Source of the DNA: Lepturacanthus savala
Lineage: Eukaryota > Chordata > Actinopteri > Scombriformes > Trichiuridae
NCBI GenBank assembly: GCA_030544235.1
Contig: CM060471.1
Coordinates: 9,195,848 to 9,259,847 of the forward strand
DNA: 64,000 nucleotides
Direction: 5' to 3'
The translations under genes and the position numbers were made by a program. Below the pieces are notes generated by a model. The model searched no databases. It saw only the letters and a list, made by a program, of their open reading frames with translations, and was not told the origin of the DNA. Positions 29,945 to 41,144 of the stretch are shown piece after piece; within the stretch, counting starts at the first letter, position 1; each line of letters begins with the position of its first letter.

Positions 29945-29999
29945 GACGGAGGAACCACAGCCGACCCCAGAGCACCCGAGTCCCGTCACTTTACTTCAC

Positions 30000-30125
30000 C
30001 CTCCCGGTGTCAAACGTTAGCTAAACCCACTGAAAGTGGCAGAAATCATCGCGAGACACACACAGGTGCTCGGTGGCTGCTGTTTTTTGTTTTGAAGTTT
30101 TCACTTCCGGTGACGTCACTGTCGA
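30000..30125 (-). promoter_or_regulatory. ercc4: ercc4 promoter with adjoining ETS and CRE sites
   Basis: On the gene strand a perfect CRE (TGACGTCA, 30111-30118) is followed directly by CCGGAAGT (30103-30110), a consensus ETS/GABP site. No TATA box is seen. The pair lies about 160 bp upstream of the start codon, where a housekeeping-type promoter would be expected. Confidence 0.65.
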
Positions 30126-31344
30126 ATTAAAAAAAAAGGTTGCAGCGCCGAAGACCCACCGCGCCCCCTAGTGGCGGGGAGGGTGAAATAAAATAAAAAA
30201 TAAAAATGTTAACTTTAAAATGAAGACTCTTTCTATGAACCGACGTTATTATATTCAGGGATTTTAAAAAAAGATATTTTTAAATTTTGTTTTGACGTTC
30301 AATTTTAGTTTAGTTCTAATTATTTTTATTTAAGTGGGTTTGCTAGTTTTTGTTGGGTCAAGGTTATCGCCAACATTGGAATATCACGAGTATAAACTGT
30401 GTGGTATTTATTTTTATTTCTTATCTGTATACTGGTGGTTTACACACAAAAAACACGCATATAACACACAAAATAAGCAACAAGGATTGCTTTATTTGCT
30501 TTCAGTACATTCTTTCTCTTCATAAAAATCCCCTTTTTTGCGTCTTTGAAAACCTTTTACCATTTGGAAGTCCCCCTTTGTTGAGAATTGTTTTGTCTTT
30601 TTGTAAACAGTTTACTGCTGAAAAGTCCTATCCTTATTTGGCAGTCTCTCCAGTTTTTAATCTGCACAAATAACACGGCACAAATGCAACAGACAACTGT
30701 AAAGTCTTTGATGTTGGATTTTCCCACAAGCATCAAGAATGCACCAGTGATGACAGAAAGCAGTTCCCACTCCAAACTCCATTCCCACATAAAGATGACA
30801 TCATTCCAAGATGATTTTCACACTAAAGGAACTATAACCACCTCGGAAAACAGTTAGTCCTAGATGATACAGTATTTCATTTCCATGTCTTTTATGTATC
30901 TCAATAGTCAGAGCCATTTTCAATACAAAACATCATTGTGGAAATAAAATGACCTCATAATGTTTTTTAAATATCACATTAAAGTAATTAAACACCATAT
31001 GTGGTTATCAACACACTTTTATTAGCTGCATCATAATAGAAATATCAGCATCAGAGTCTAACCAGTCGAGCACTAATCCATCCTCTCAGACGACTGCAGA
31101 AAATAAGAAATTCACTATCAAGCAGGAAATTGGCCCAGAAATGCAGAGAGCACGCCAATAGCTGTTTTAGTGACAGTATTAGTGTGTTTTCAGGTGGATT
31201 ATTCCGGTAATGCACTGACAGGAACAGAGCGGTAATATGCTTGCATAACAAAGCCTGCCAGCTGGGCTCTGTGAAACTCTGTTGTGTCAGAGCTAATTTC
31301 TCTGCTGTAAGGGAGAGGCTGAAGGGACCACATTAGGTCGAAGC

Positions 31345-31346
<2 letters not shown>
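30126..31346. other. Intergenic, upstream of ercc4
   Basis: AT-rich unique-looking sequence. 30.29-30.37 kb (TTTAAGTGGGTTTGCTAGTT) resembles a common teleost repeat. No exon is recognised. Confidence 0.5.

Positions 31347-31438
<92 letters not shown>
31347..31438 (+). repeat. (AC)46 microsatellite
   Basis: 92 bp of uninterrupted AC, followed by short imperfect CACCACA units. Confidence 0.97.
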
Positions 31439-31439
<1 letters not shown>

Positions 31440-31604
31440 ACACACACACCACATCACCTCTGTCATTCAGCCACTATGACATACTCACTCCATATGGAGC
31501 CAGATTATATAAACAACACATGGACCCATAATGAGTAAACTAGACAGGACAATACTTTCTATCTTTTCTCTACTATTAAGTTTTACCTACCCTTGAAATG
31601 ACAC

Positions 31605-31628
31605 GTGTGTGTGTGTGTGTGTGTGTGT
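31605..31628 (+). repeat. (GT)n microsatellite
   Basis: About 12 GT units. Confidence 0.9.
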
Positions 31629-33359
31629 TTCTGTTAGCACATTGTCGATTGAAACTGTCAGGAAAACTAATTTCTTTTTCCAAATGTTTAATAAATGAGG
31701 GATGACAGGACTGCTACAGAAATTAAGTAAGTAGTTTATTAATTAAAATTCGTTTCAGCAACTCTTCCATCACTGTTGAATTTTATTACTTAACGCTGTC
31801 AACGGGTAAAGGTGGAATAATAATGGGAATTTGGCCTGAGCTCTGACCTTGACAAGTACATTTACTCTAGTAACTTTACATTTTAGGCTACATGTCCTTG
31901 TCCATTTTATACATCGTGCTTCTAATCACCTCAATTTGGAAGGAAATTTCATTTCATTTAACATTTGTCATATTACAACAGGACCCATTTCTCAACAGGA
32001 GACTTAAATATTTACACACAATGCTGAAAAGGTGTTTTTTTTTCATAATAGGGTCCCATTAAATAACAGTTCAAGGCCCAGAGATTAAAACTAAATCACA
32101 AAAAAGTAAAGTTACACTCTACAGATTTAAGGTTTTTGTGTCTACTTCATTCTTGCAGCATCCTCTGAGTTGAAAGTGACTCTGGAGTTTGCAGGAGACA
32201 AATCTCTGTGTCCAGGCAACTGAGCTGAACAGCAGAAAGAAACCGAGATATAAAAACCAAAAGGGAAACTGAGGAAAACCCAGCATGAGAGGAAAAGTGA
32301 GACTCTACCTGAGTATTATTGAGCTGCTGGCTGTTAGTGTGAGAGTGTTCTAGCTGCAGAGGAAGTCGTCGATGTTTCAGCAGAAGCAACGTGTGAGATT
32401 ATCCAAAATGTATCACCACAGCTGCAGAACAACATCCAGAGACTCTACTCCTCACATCTGCTGAAACACCAGAGACACTGCAGGTGTAATTCTACCAGTG
32501 AAACTTCCCCAGTTGATTTTAAAAATGAAGGCAACTGTTTTTTATATTACATTTTCTGAAATTTGATGTTATAATATGCAAATGATTCAATATCTTAGTA
32601 AATATTCATTAACAGGCAACATTTCCAGAACAGAAATGTGAACATTGGACTAATCCAGGTTGAAAAGAAAAAAAAAACTATTTTCACCATGTTTTTAGGA
32701 ATAAAATCTTCTTTAAATCGGACTCTGAATGATACATGAACAAAGCCCTCTGTACAAACCTTGAGAATATAGTTAGGAATAAAACTGTAAACTTCTGTGT
32801 CTGCATGGGCTGCTGAAGAAATGTCTGGATCAGAGAAAAAAAAAAACATGGTGCAGACAAGCTGACGTTTGATTAATTCAGGAGAAATCAATAGGCTCAA
32901 AAAGCGAAGTAAAATAAAGACATGTTATGGAAGAGAAATCTTGAAATCGATCAGTGAAAATCATCATGAGGAATGCATACTGCTCTGCTGCCTCTTGTTT
33001 AAGAAGCTGAAAACAGAGCGGCTTCAGTGACGTCTGAAGAGGCATCAGCAGCAGATCCGGGCACCAGGAATCCAGCAGGAGACAGCTGACAGCTGATGTT
33101 TGGGCAAACAAGCTGAATATGTTGTTTTTTTGTTTTTTTTGACAGATTTGATCCCCCTCCTCCACAACCGTCCTGGACTCCACAACATATTCACCTATGG
33201 GGTGAGAAAACGCTGACGGAAACAGGTCACAGAGAAATCACCTGCACCTCAATATGAAGAAGCTCAAGAAGCTGTTAGTGGGATTTCTTGAGTTAAAGAG
33301 TCACCAGAGCACATCCAGGTGACTGAGATAGCAAATGTTCAGTCCTATAAATCCCAGCT
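31629..33359. other. Intergenic, no gene recognised
   Basis: AT-rich sequence; open frames are short and unlike known proteins. 33.0-33.2 kb is modestly richer in GC. Confidence 0.5.
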
Positions 33360-33535
33360 GCAATGGTCAGTCAAATTAAACGATTAGTTGCCAGCTATTA
33401 AATTAATCTTCAGCAAATAATTGATTTGAGTCATTTTTAAGAAGAAAATGTCCAAATTCTCTGGTTCCAGCTTCTCAAATCTGATTGTTTTCTGGTTTCT
33501 TTAGTCTTCTATAATAGTAAATGGATGATCTTGAA
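33360..33535 (+). repeat. Dispersed repeat R1, partial copy
   Basis: Runs from AAACGATTAGTTGCCAGCTA through CCAGCTTCTCAAATCTGATT to TAAATGGATGATCTT. Confidence 0.75.
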
Positions 33536-33559
33536 ATGAAAAACTGTTGTCTTCTTTGT

Positions 33560-33642
33560 CTTTGCTTCTCTGCTGTGGTAACGCATACATTTCCACAATG
33601 GGATCAATAAAGTTTCTAATTTAATCTAATCTAATCAAATCA
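33560..33642 (+). repeat. LINE-like 3' tail
   Basis: ACAATGGGATCAATAAAGTT followed by (AATCT)n, a typical ending of fish non-LTR retroelements. A similar ending is at 60645-60697. Confidence 0.5.
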
Positions 33643-33780
33643 TTATGAGTTAATGTAGTTTGAAGAAATACATTAAATTATTGGTGTGGTCTGTCTGACT
33701 GAGGTGGAGCTTTGCAACCTGAAAAATTCTCTGGTTCTAGCTTCTAAAATGTGATTATTTTCTGTTTTCTTCTATAATCA

Positions 33781-34131
33781 GTCATCTTCTATACCTGCTT
33801 ATTCCTCATTAGGGTCGCAGGGGTCTGCTGGAGCCAATCCCAGCGCATTACAGCGAGAGGCAGGGATACACCCCAGATGGTTGCCAGCCAATCGTGGGGC
33901 ACACACACCATTCACTCACACACTCACACCTACGGGCAATTTAGAGTCTCCAATTAACCTCAGCATGTTTTTGGACTGTGGGAGGAAGCCGGAGTACCCG
34001 GTGAAAACCCACACAGACACAGTCCACACAGAAAGGTCCCAGAAAGGACCTTTCTGTGTGGACTGTGTCTTGAACCTGTGACCTTTTTGCTGTGAGGCAA
34101 CAGCACTAACCCCTGCCCCACCATGTCGCCC
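33781..34131 (+). repeat. Dispersed repeat R2, copy 1
   Basis: Contains CTTATTCCTCATTAGGGTCG, GAGGCAGGGATACACCCCAG and GTTTTTGGACTGTGGGAGGA, a repeat type common in fish genomes. It is nearly identical to 60081-60392 but carries an internal palindrome at 34015-34070. Confidence 0.85.
34015..34070. repeat. 25-bp perfect inverted repeat inside R2
   Basis: Arms 34015-34039 and 34046-34070 are exact reverse complements around a 6-nt loop. The other R2 copy lacks the second arm. Confidence 0.95.
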
Positions 34132-34228
34132 TTATTAATATTATTATTAGAATTCATTATATAAACCAAACAACTAATGGATTCATTGATTCATTAATCA
34201 ATAGATTACTTGACTATCAGAATAGTTG

Positions 34229-35737
34229 TCAGTTATTATAAATATATCTGTCCCATACAAAAAGGTGAACTCCACCTGTTGAGTAGATTAAATTCATTTT
34301 GTACTATGCAGGAACTGCTTCTCAAGTCCTTTCATGAATCAGCCATCTTTTTTCATGTATGGTGGAAGAATCGCTGCAAGGAACAAAAAGGGAATGAATG
34401 AACTCAGCAGATCTGGCTCTGTCCCGGGCTGCTCCCTGGACGCTGAGGAGCTGAGTGAGAGGTGGATGACGGCCTGTGAGGGTATCTGGGCCTCCAGCAG
34501 CTCCCCACAGCACCGGGCCGCTCCACCCACGCTGCTCTGAGCAGCGATTCAGCAGATCATCCGTCCCCGCGGCAACCACACGCTACAACAGCAGTCAGCA
34601 CGTCTCCGATCACAGCCGGATCACTGGGAGATTCGCCGGTAGCAGCATCACCTCGTCTTGCACTTGTCACTTCAGATCAGTGTCCCAGCCGTAAGGCTGC
34701 TCGGCTGCTCTTTATTGGATCGGGATCGACGTTTTTTGACAGCCTTGTTTTGTCCTCAGTGTCTGGTTATTGTTTGTGCTGCTTTAAATGCCCGAGTTTC
34801 CCCTTGTGGGATTTAGAAAGTTTCTTATTTTGTCCATGAACTGGTTGGATGAAACCTTGAAAAGTGACTTGATTTAAGTTTTCAGTCAGTGTGTAATTGC
34901 CCCCCAAAAAGGGAAAAAATGCAATACAGGAAACCACCACATTTCAAAAATGTCCACATTTGGAAAGATTTTCTTACAAATTTTCATAATCAGAAGAGAA
35001 AATAATACTTAGGAATTATTCCTCAATCCAACAGTCACAAACCATCTGCACCACTATTCAGGAAATAATCACTATTACCCTTCTGCTGTATGTCTAGTCT
35101 GTAAAATACTGGAATATTTTGAGTTTAATGTTTCAAATATCATCTCAAGGACTAAATCTGATAAATCTTTATTTTCTTTCTAATATGTTTACCAAGGGAT
35201 CTTATGTTCTTTTGCCTGTCGTTTAACTCATTTTCTTTTGATTTCTTTTATTCTCATTTGTGATATGAGGGGAACTATTTTAATATTATTTCATGTGCTG
35301 AATAAAAATAAACTCAACTAAACTTCTTTTGCATGACAACAGGTTCCTTACTTTATTCATCTGACTTTCAAGCTAAATAAAGAAAAAAGGTTTCCTCACT
35401 GTAAGGACTCATTTAGATTCATTATGATAATAAAATTCTATTTATATGAAATGAAGCATAATATCAAGGCATTTTTCAAGATCTTTGCTGTCAAAATGGG
35501 TTGAAAAAGGGCCTTTAATCACTTAAAGCAGCGCAGCCTTACATCTGTGGTAACGTCAATGTGTCACAGCTGAACAGTTAATGACATATTGGACCGAGAC
35601 AACATCAGATTTTTTTCTAAATTTGATCACACATACATAAAAATGACTCTTGAGGATTAAAGCGATGCGCTTTCATGATCAGGCCTATAGAGAGCAGTGG
35701 AGAGCTTTGTTCTGGAAACTCATACTTCTTATGAGAC

Positions 35738-35740
<3 letters not shown>
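34229..35740. other. Intergenic with a GC-richer block
   Basis: 34.40-34.72 kb is non-repetitive and richer in GC and CpG than its surroundings. Both strands were read; no known protein block or clear splice pair was found. The remainder is AT-rich. Confidence 0.45.

Positions 35741-35798
<58 letters not shown>
35741..35798 (+). repeat. (TG)n microsatellite, one interruption
   Basis: About 29 TG units with a TATG break. Confidence 0.95.
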
Positions 35799-37108
35799 AG
35801 TGTGCCCAACCAGCCTCTTCTGGGAGACAATCAGCAGTTTAATGTCGGGGATAAAAACATGAAGCAGGCAGTTGGGATGAAGTGGTAACATGACACCATT
35901 AGGTTGGACGAGCGAGGGAGAGAAAAAAAAATAAGCTACAGTATATAATTGAGTCTGCTATTATTACAGTTTTATGGTACATGAAATTGAATCAAATGAT
36001 CCATAAATGTGCTTGGAGGAACCGGCGTGTTTCCACGGATGGAGAGTCAGGTCGGCTGGCACATGTGAAGGATTGCAGCAGAACTGTTCATCCCGTCCTC
36101 TTTTGCACCGAGCGAGACGAGTGAGTGAAAGCGCCGGGCGGCAGCTGATGGGCATCTCTGATACGGCTGCTGCCGCACCGCTGTAAATGAGGGAACAGCT
36201 TGAAATGGATGGTGGGCTGGAAGAAGAAATAAGATGAGATATTTAACAGTGCCTGCCTGACTACAGTGTAGGAGGGAAAAAGAGGGAGCGAGAGAGACGG
36301 GAAAACAGCTAAAGGCCCTCCAGCCTTCATTAGGAGAAGAGAAAGCGGCAGCGTTCGGTAAACGGAGGCTAAGACTGAGAGTCAAAGGGGCTCTGAGGCC
36401 CCAACTCAGAGGTTAACGCACACACACACTCTTTGGTGGGACCATTTTACATTTCGGGAAATGTCCTTCTTCCCCTTTCTGAGTTCATGGATGTATTATA
36501 TAACTGGATAGTGGACTGAAAAATGGCCGCCATTCATTTCATTGGAAGTTGCTTGTCTGGTGCATAGGGCAAAAAAGTTCCTGATTTCCGGGTTTAATTC
36601 ACATTATTCAACCCATAGAGTCACCTCCCATGATGCTCTGGGGCCTCCCATCATTCCCCTGGGCGATGAGAATGTGTAAATTGTAAACAAACTCGCATTT
36701 GAGTCGTTTAATTCACTTGCTGACCACAAAAAAAATAATTATTATTAAATAAAAAGCCCGTCCTTGCTCCTGAGACACAACACAACCACGCTGTGTCACA
36801 CAGCTGTGACCTCTGGGAATAGGGACTTTTCCAGAGCTTTTCTGGCCGTTTGAAAGGTTTCTAATGGGAAAAAAGCCTATGACTTTAAAATATGGAATAC
36901 AAAGATTAGTAATTAACAGGGTTATAGCTGGAGGTGTCCTGTCAACAGTTTTATCGGCTTCTCTTTTACTAGTGCGGTCTATGGGGAAAATGATTTTTGG
37001 GTCGCATGGGAAAATCGTGATGTCTGCTGAAAGGTGGAGCCATATCCAGGTTTTATAATACACCCATGACTCAGTTAGATGAGACGACTGACGCAACATT
37101 CACGTCTG
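35799..37108. other. Intergenic; GC-richer block and possible old repeat
   Basis: 36.0-36.41 kb is non-repetitive and GC-richer. 36.47-37.08 kb (GGATGTATTATATAACTGGA, AAAAATGGCCGCCATTCATT) looks like an old fish repeat, class unknown. No gene. Confidence 0.4.
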
Positions 37109-37719
37109 TACAGTAGTGATGTGTCTGTCACGAATGAGCTGGTTCAGAGAGCCGGCTCTTTGGAGTTACGTTTCTCATCTGGCAAAGTACCTGCAGCCGC
37201 TGTGGGCGTTGGCTACGGGTGTCACATGAATGCTGTGCAACCAATCAACTAATGAAAGGGTTGACAAGGGTCATCCCACCAAACAGGGAAGGGTGGGGGT
37301 AGCAGCAGTTTGGTTTTATTTTAACAAAGCACATTTATTTTATTGCTGTATTTAATTTCATTTTTTTAGTACTTGTTTTGTTAGGTGTGTGTTTAAATAA
37401 AAAAAAAAATGAAAATATCAATAGGTGTCCTTTTTTAAATTTCAATGCTTAGGTCTTTATAGGCATTGTCTTTCTGCTTTGTAGCAAGTTAGAGAGTTAC
37501 AAGGGATTTTACAACGGTAAATACAATTGGCTACAGCAAATTATTGACATTTAAATGATATGTGTGTACAAATACAAATCACAAGTCAAAACAACGCTAA
37601 ATTTGGCTGAATTCCGAAATGTATAAGTGGTAAAATGGAGAGCCGTTAGGTTCTTATTAGTGAGCTGAGCCAAATGACCCTGCTCACTAATAAGAGATGA
37701 AATTCCCATCACTACTGTA
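37109..37719. mobile_element. hAT-like non-autonomous DNA element
   Basis: 13-bp perfect terminal inverted repeats: TACAGTAGTGATG (37109-37121) and CATCACTACTGTA (37707-37719). Subterminal GAGCCGGCTCTTTGGAG and GAGCCGTTAGGTTCTTA are typical of abundant fish hAT-derived elements. No transposase. I could not find a clean 8-bp target duplication. Confidence 0.6.
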
Positions 37720-38511
<792 letters not shown>

Positions 38512-40445
38512 TTGAAAAACATACATTGTGCTACATTGTCATATTGTGGTTATTGCAAAGTCAGTGCTATTTTTATGTGGTGTGCTTGTTTGAAATAGAT
38601 ATAGGTTGACCAACTTGTGGGGTTTTCTTTGCAAAATGATATTATTATTAGTAGTAGATTTAACACTATCCATAGTGACATTACTGACATTAATTCAGTT
38701 GTAAAACAAAACAATAATAGTGTTAATTTTTGACGCTACACACTAGTCTCAGGTAAATTCAACAAAGTGAGTGTTAAATTTCAACTATTGAAAGTGTTGT
38801 TCCAACTCTGTCACAATGTTTTCACTGTCAAAACTGTTATTTTAACTCAATCCAGGGTGGACCAACATAGGATTTTAGTGATGAATTTAACTCCAGAGGA
38901 GTTGAATTAACACTTCTGAATTGTATAAAATACGTATTTTTTTTTTTATCTTTGCTTATTCAAATAAACACACAGCAGCTCCATATAATGTAAATGCTGC
39001 TGAAGCCAAATGTTGTTGGAATTCTAACTTAAATGAAAATGAAAATGTTTTATTGCACATTTTTTGTGTTTCCTGCAGCAGAACAGTTCATTCTACAGTG
39101 CTGCATTCACATTTTATTTCATACAGATCATGATTCTAATCCTGCCTTGTGGGATCTTCCTCCAGGTTCTGTGGAGTTGCTGAGTATTTAACATAGTACA
39201 TTCTATCATGCGGGTCCACTTTGATTGACAGGTGGATGCAATGAAACAGGCAAGATGACAAAAAGAAAAAATCCAAATACGAAGAAACCGATTTCGCATT
39301 TTTGGGGCAAATATAGTTAAAGGGATGTGTTTTGAAAGGATTAAAAATACACTTTTTCCTTTCAGGGGGACTCTAATCTGGATTTCAATCCTCAGTCTGA
39401 TTCAAATCCCAAAAAGCTAAGGACACATTAGTAACACATTAAAATAAATGATGTTTCAGTCTGAATTTTTTCCAGCTTTTGTTGAGATTTGTTGTTGATT
39501 TATATTCTAACCAACAATATTCATTCAAAGCCGCAAAGAGCATCTTTCTAATGATATCAGATGATGTCTGTAAAGGTGCCAACTCCTAATATTCCGCAGA
39601 CTCAGGGTCAAATTCTGAAAAGCGTGACTCACTGAAAACCTTTTAGCGCCCAGAGCGGCCGTGGATTTGGAGAAGTGTGCGAGCGGCGGCGAGCGAAAAG
39701 TGGCGCGGTGCTACAGAAGATGGCTGCTGCAGGCACCACCTGTATAACGTTTCAGGCTGTCACGACCCTTGTTACTCCTGGCACCTTAGCGGAATTATCT
39801 AAAGATTATGGTGCTTGGAAATGGCAAAGTGGCACCGCTGCATGTTCACAAAATGAGATTATTGTAGAACACCCTCAGTGCGCTGAAATATAGATGAGGG
39901 AGAGGAGTGTTTCTGCTCTCAGAGCTGGGTCAAGCAGCACCAGTCAAGCAGCCGCCGTAATGGCACACACACAAGTCATTTCTTTGGCGGGAGCTGATTA
40001 GCAAAAGCAGAGACCTACCTCTTTGCAGGGCTGCAATTTGCATATATTATCAGTGCCAAAACAAGGGAATAAACATTACAGCAAAGGGGGGGAAAACTAG
40101 AAAAGCACTCTGAGAGCACAGACCTCCACCAAGCAGATTGTGACTACATTGTTGTCCTGTACTTAGGGAATACAGGCACTATCGTGGAATGACAAGTATC
40201 AGTTTTTATCGCTGTTGTCTGATTGTTGTTGATATAAAGGGTAAATTTGATGGTAAAATAAAATAAAGAACAAGGCTACCTGCTGCAAAACACTATTTCA
40301 ATGTCATTTCTGGAGATGCATAAACCGCATTTATTTTTTTTAATGAAATTAGCATCTCATATATTTTATAACCATCACATTACAGCATCTGTTGAATTCC
40401 ACTACATACACACCTCATTCTGCTAAAAGAGGTACCAGGAGTGAA
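38512..40445. other. Intergenic, no gene recognised
   Basis: Mostly AT-rich. 39.65-39.74 kb has a short CpG-rich patch followed by a 72-codon open frame (39675-39893, plus) without recognisable homology. Confidence 0.45.
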
Positions 40446-41144
40446 GATGTCACCAACATGAGAATCAGACAATAAAAGAAAATAATAAGAAAAAGAATAA
40501 GATCAATACGATTTAAAATGATTAGAGCATTATAAAGGAAAAGTATTATAAAAAATCAGAAGGTGATTAAAATGCAGAGTGCTGGAATGTTATAATGTAT
40601 AATGTATAATATCTTCCAATAGCCAAGAGTTGAGGTTATTTGTAAAAGAGGCCAGAGTTCACGTATTGTGTGTGGTATTAAATTCCAGGTATGAGAAGAA
40701 CAAACAGAAAACGACATGTATTCCAACCATTCTATTCCAGCTCATTCTGCTTAAAGAGGAAACAGGAATGGAATAAAGTCAAGAACAATGGTAAAGACTG
40801 TGGAGAACATGACAAGACACATGAAAGCTGTGATTAGAAATAATGGTTAATGCACCAAATATTGATTTCTCTTCTTAAGTGTAAACATTAGTATTATGTT
40901 GTTTTAAAATGAGTTTGATCTTGTTTCTTTGCATTGTTTGAGGTCTGATAACATTGTATTTTTTGTTATTTTGACCATTTATAATTTTCTGCAAATAAAT
41001 GCTTTAAAGCATAATGATTTTATTTGGAATTTGGGGAAATGTTACTTATAGATAAGTGTTTTACCCAAACACATATCTATAAGTAGTAAAATCAGAAAAA
41101 CTGATAAATTTGCAGTGGTCTCTTACTTTTTTTCCAGAGCTGTA
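40446..41144 (+). mobile_element. Non-autonomous DNA element R4, left-truncated copy
   Basis: Shares about 700 bp with 45977-46710, starting at GATGTCACCAACATGAGA and ending in the terminal word CCAGAGCTGTA. The left terminal repeat is missing. A rearranged fragment of its own interior (CATTCTGCTAAAAGAGG) lies just to the left at about 40417. Confidence 0.75.

Larger units (their letters stand above)
33660..34228 (+). repeat. R1 copy split by an inserted R2 repeat
   Basis: R1 words lie on both sides (ATTCTCTGGTTCTAGC at 33725 and AATCAATAGATTACTTGACT near 34197) of the R2 unit 33781-34131, which suggests R2 was inserted into an older R1 element. Confidence 0.55.

Noticed and set aside
29945..29989. 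Upstream extension of the ercc4 start
   Set aside because: The extended frame begins at GTG, with no ATG before 29944, and the 29944 context is good.
30632..30641. CArG-box consensus CCTTATTTGG as an SRF/MRTF target site
   Set aside because: About four such matches are expected by chance in 64 kb, and it lies upstream of ercc4 rather than at an MRTF-regulated promoter.
31199..31447. 82-codon minus-strand frame with Cys-Val run
   Set aside because: Produced by the AC microsatellite; same reason as other CA/TG frames.
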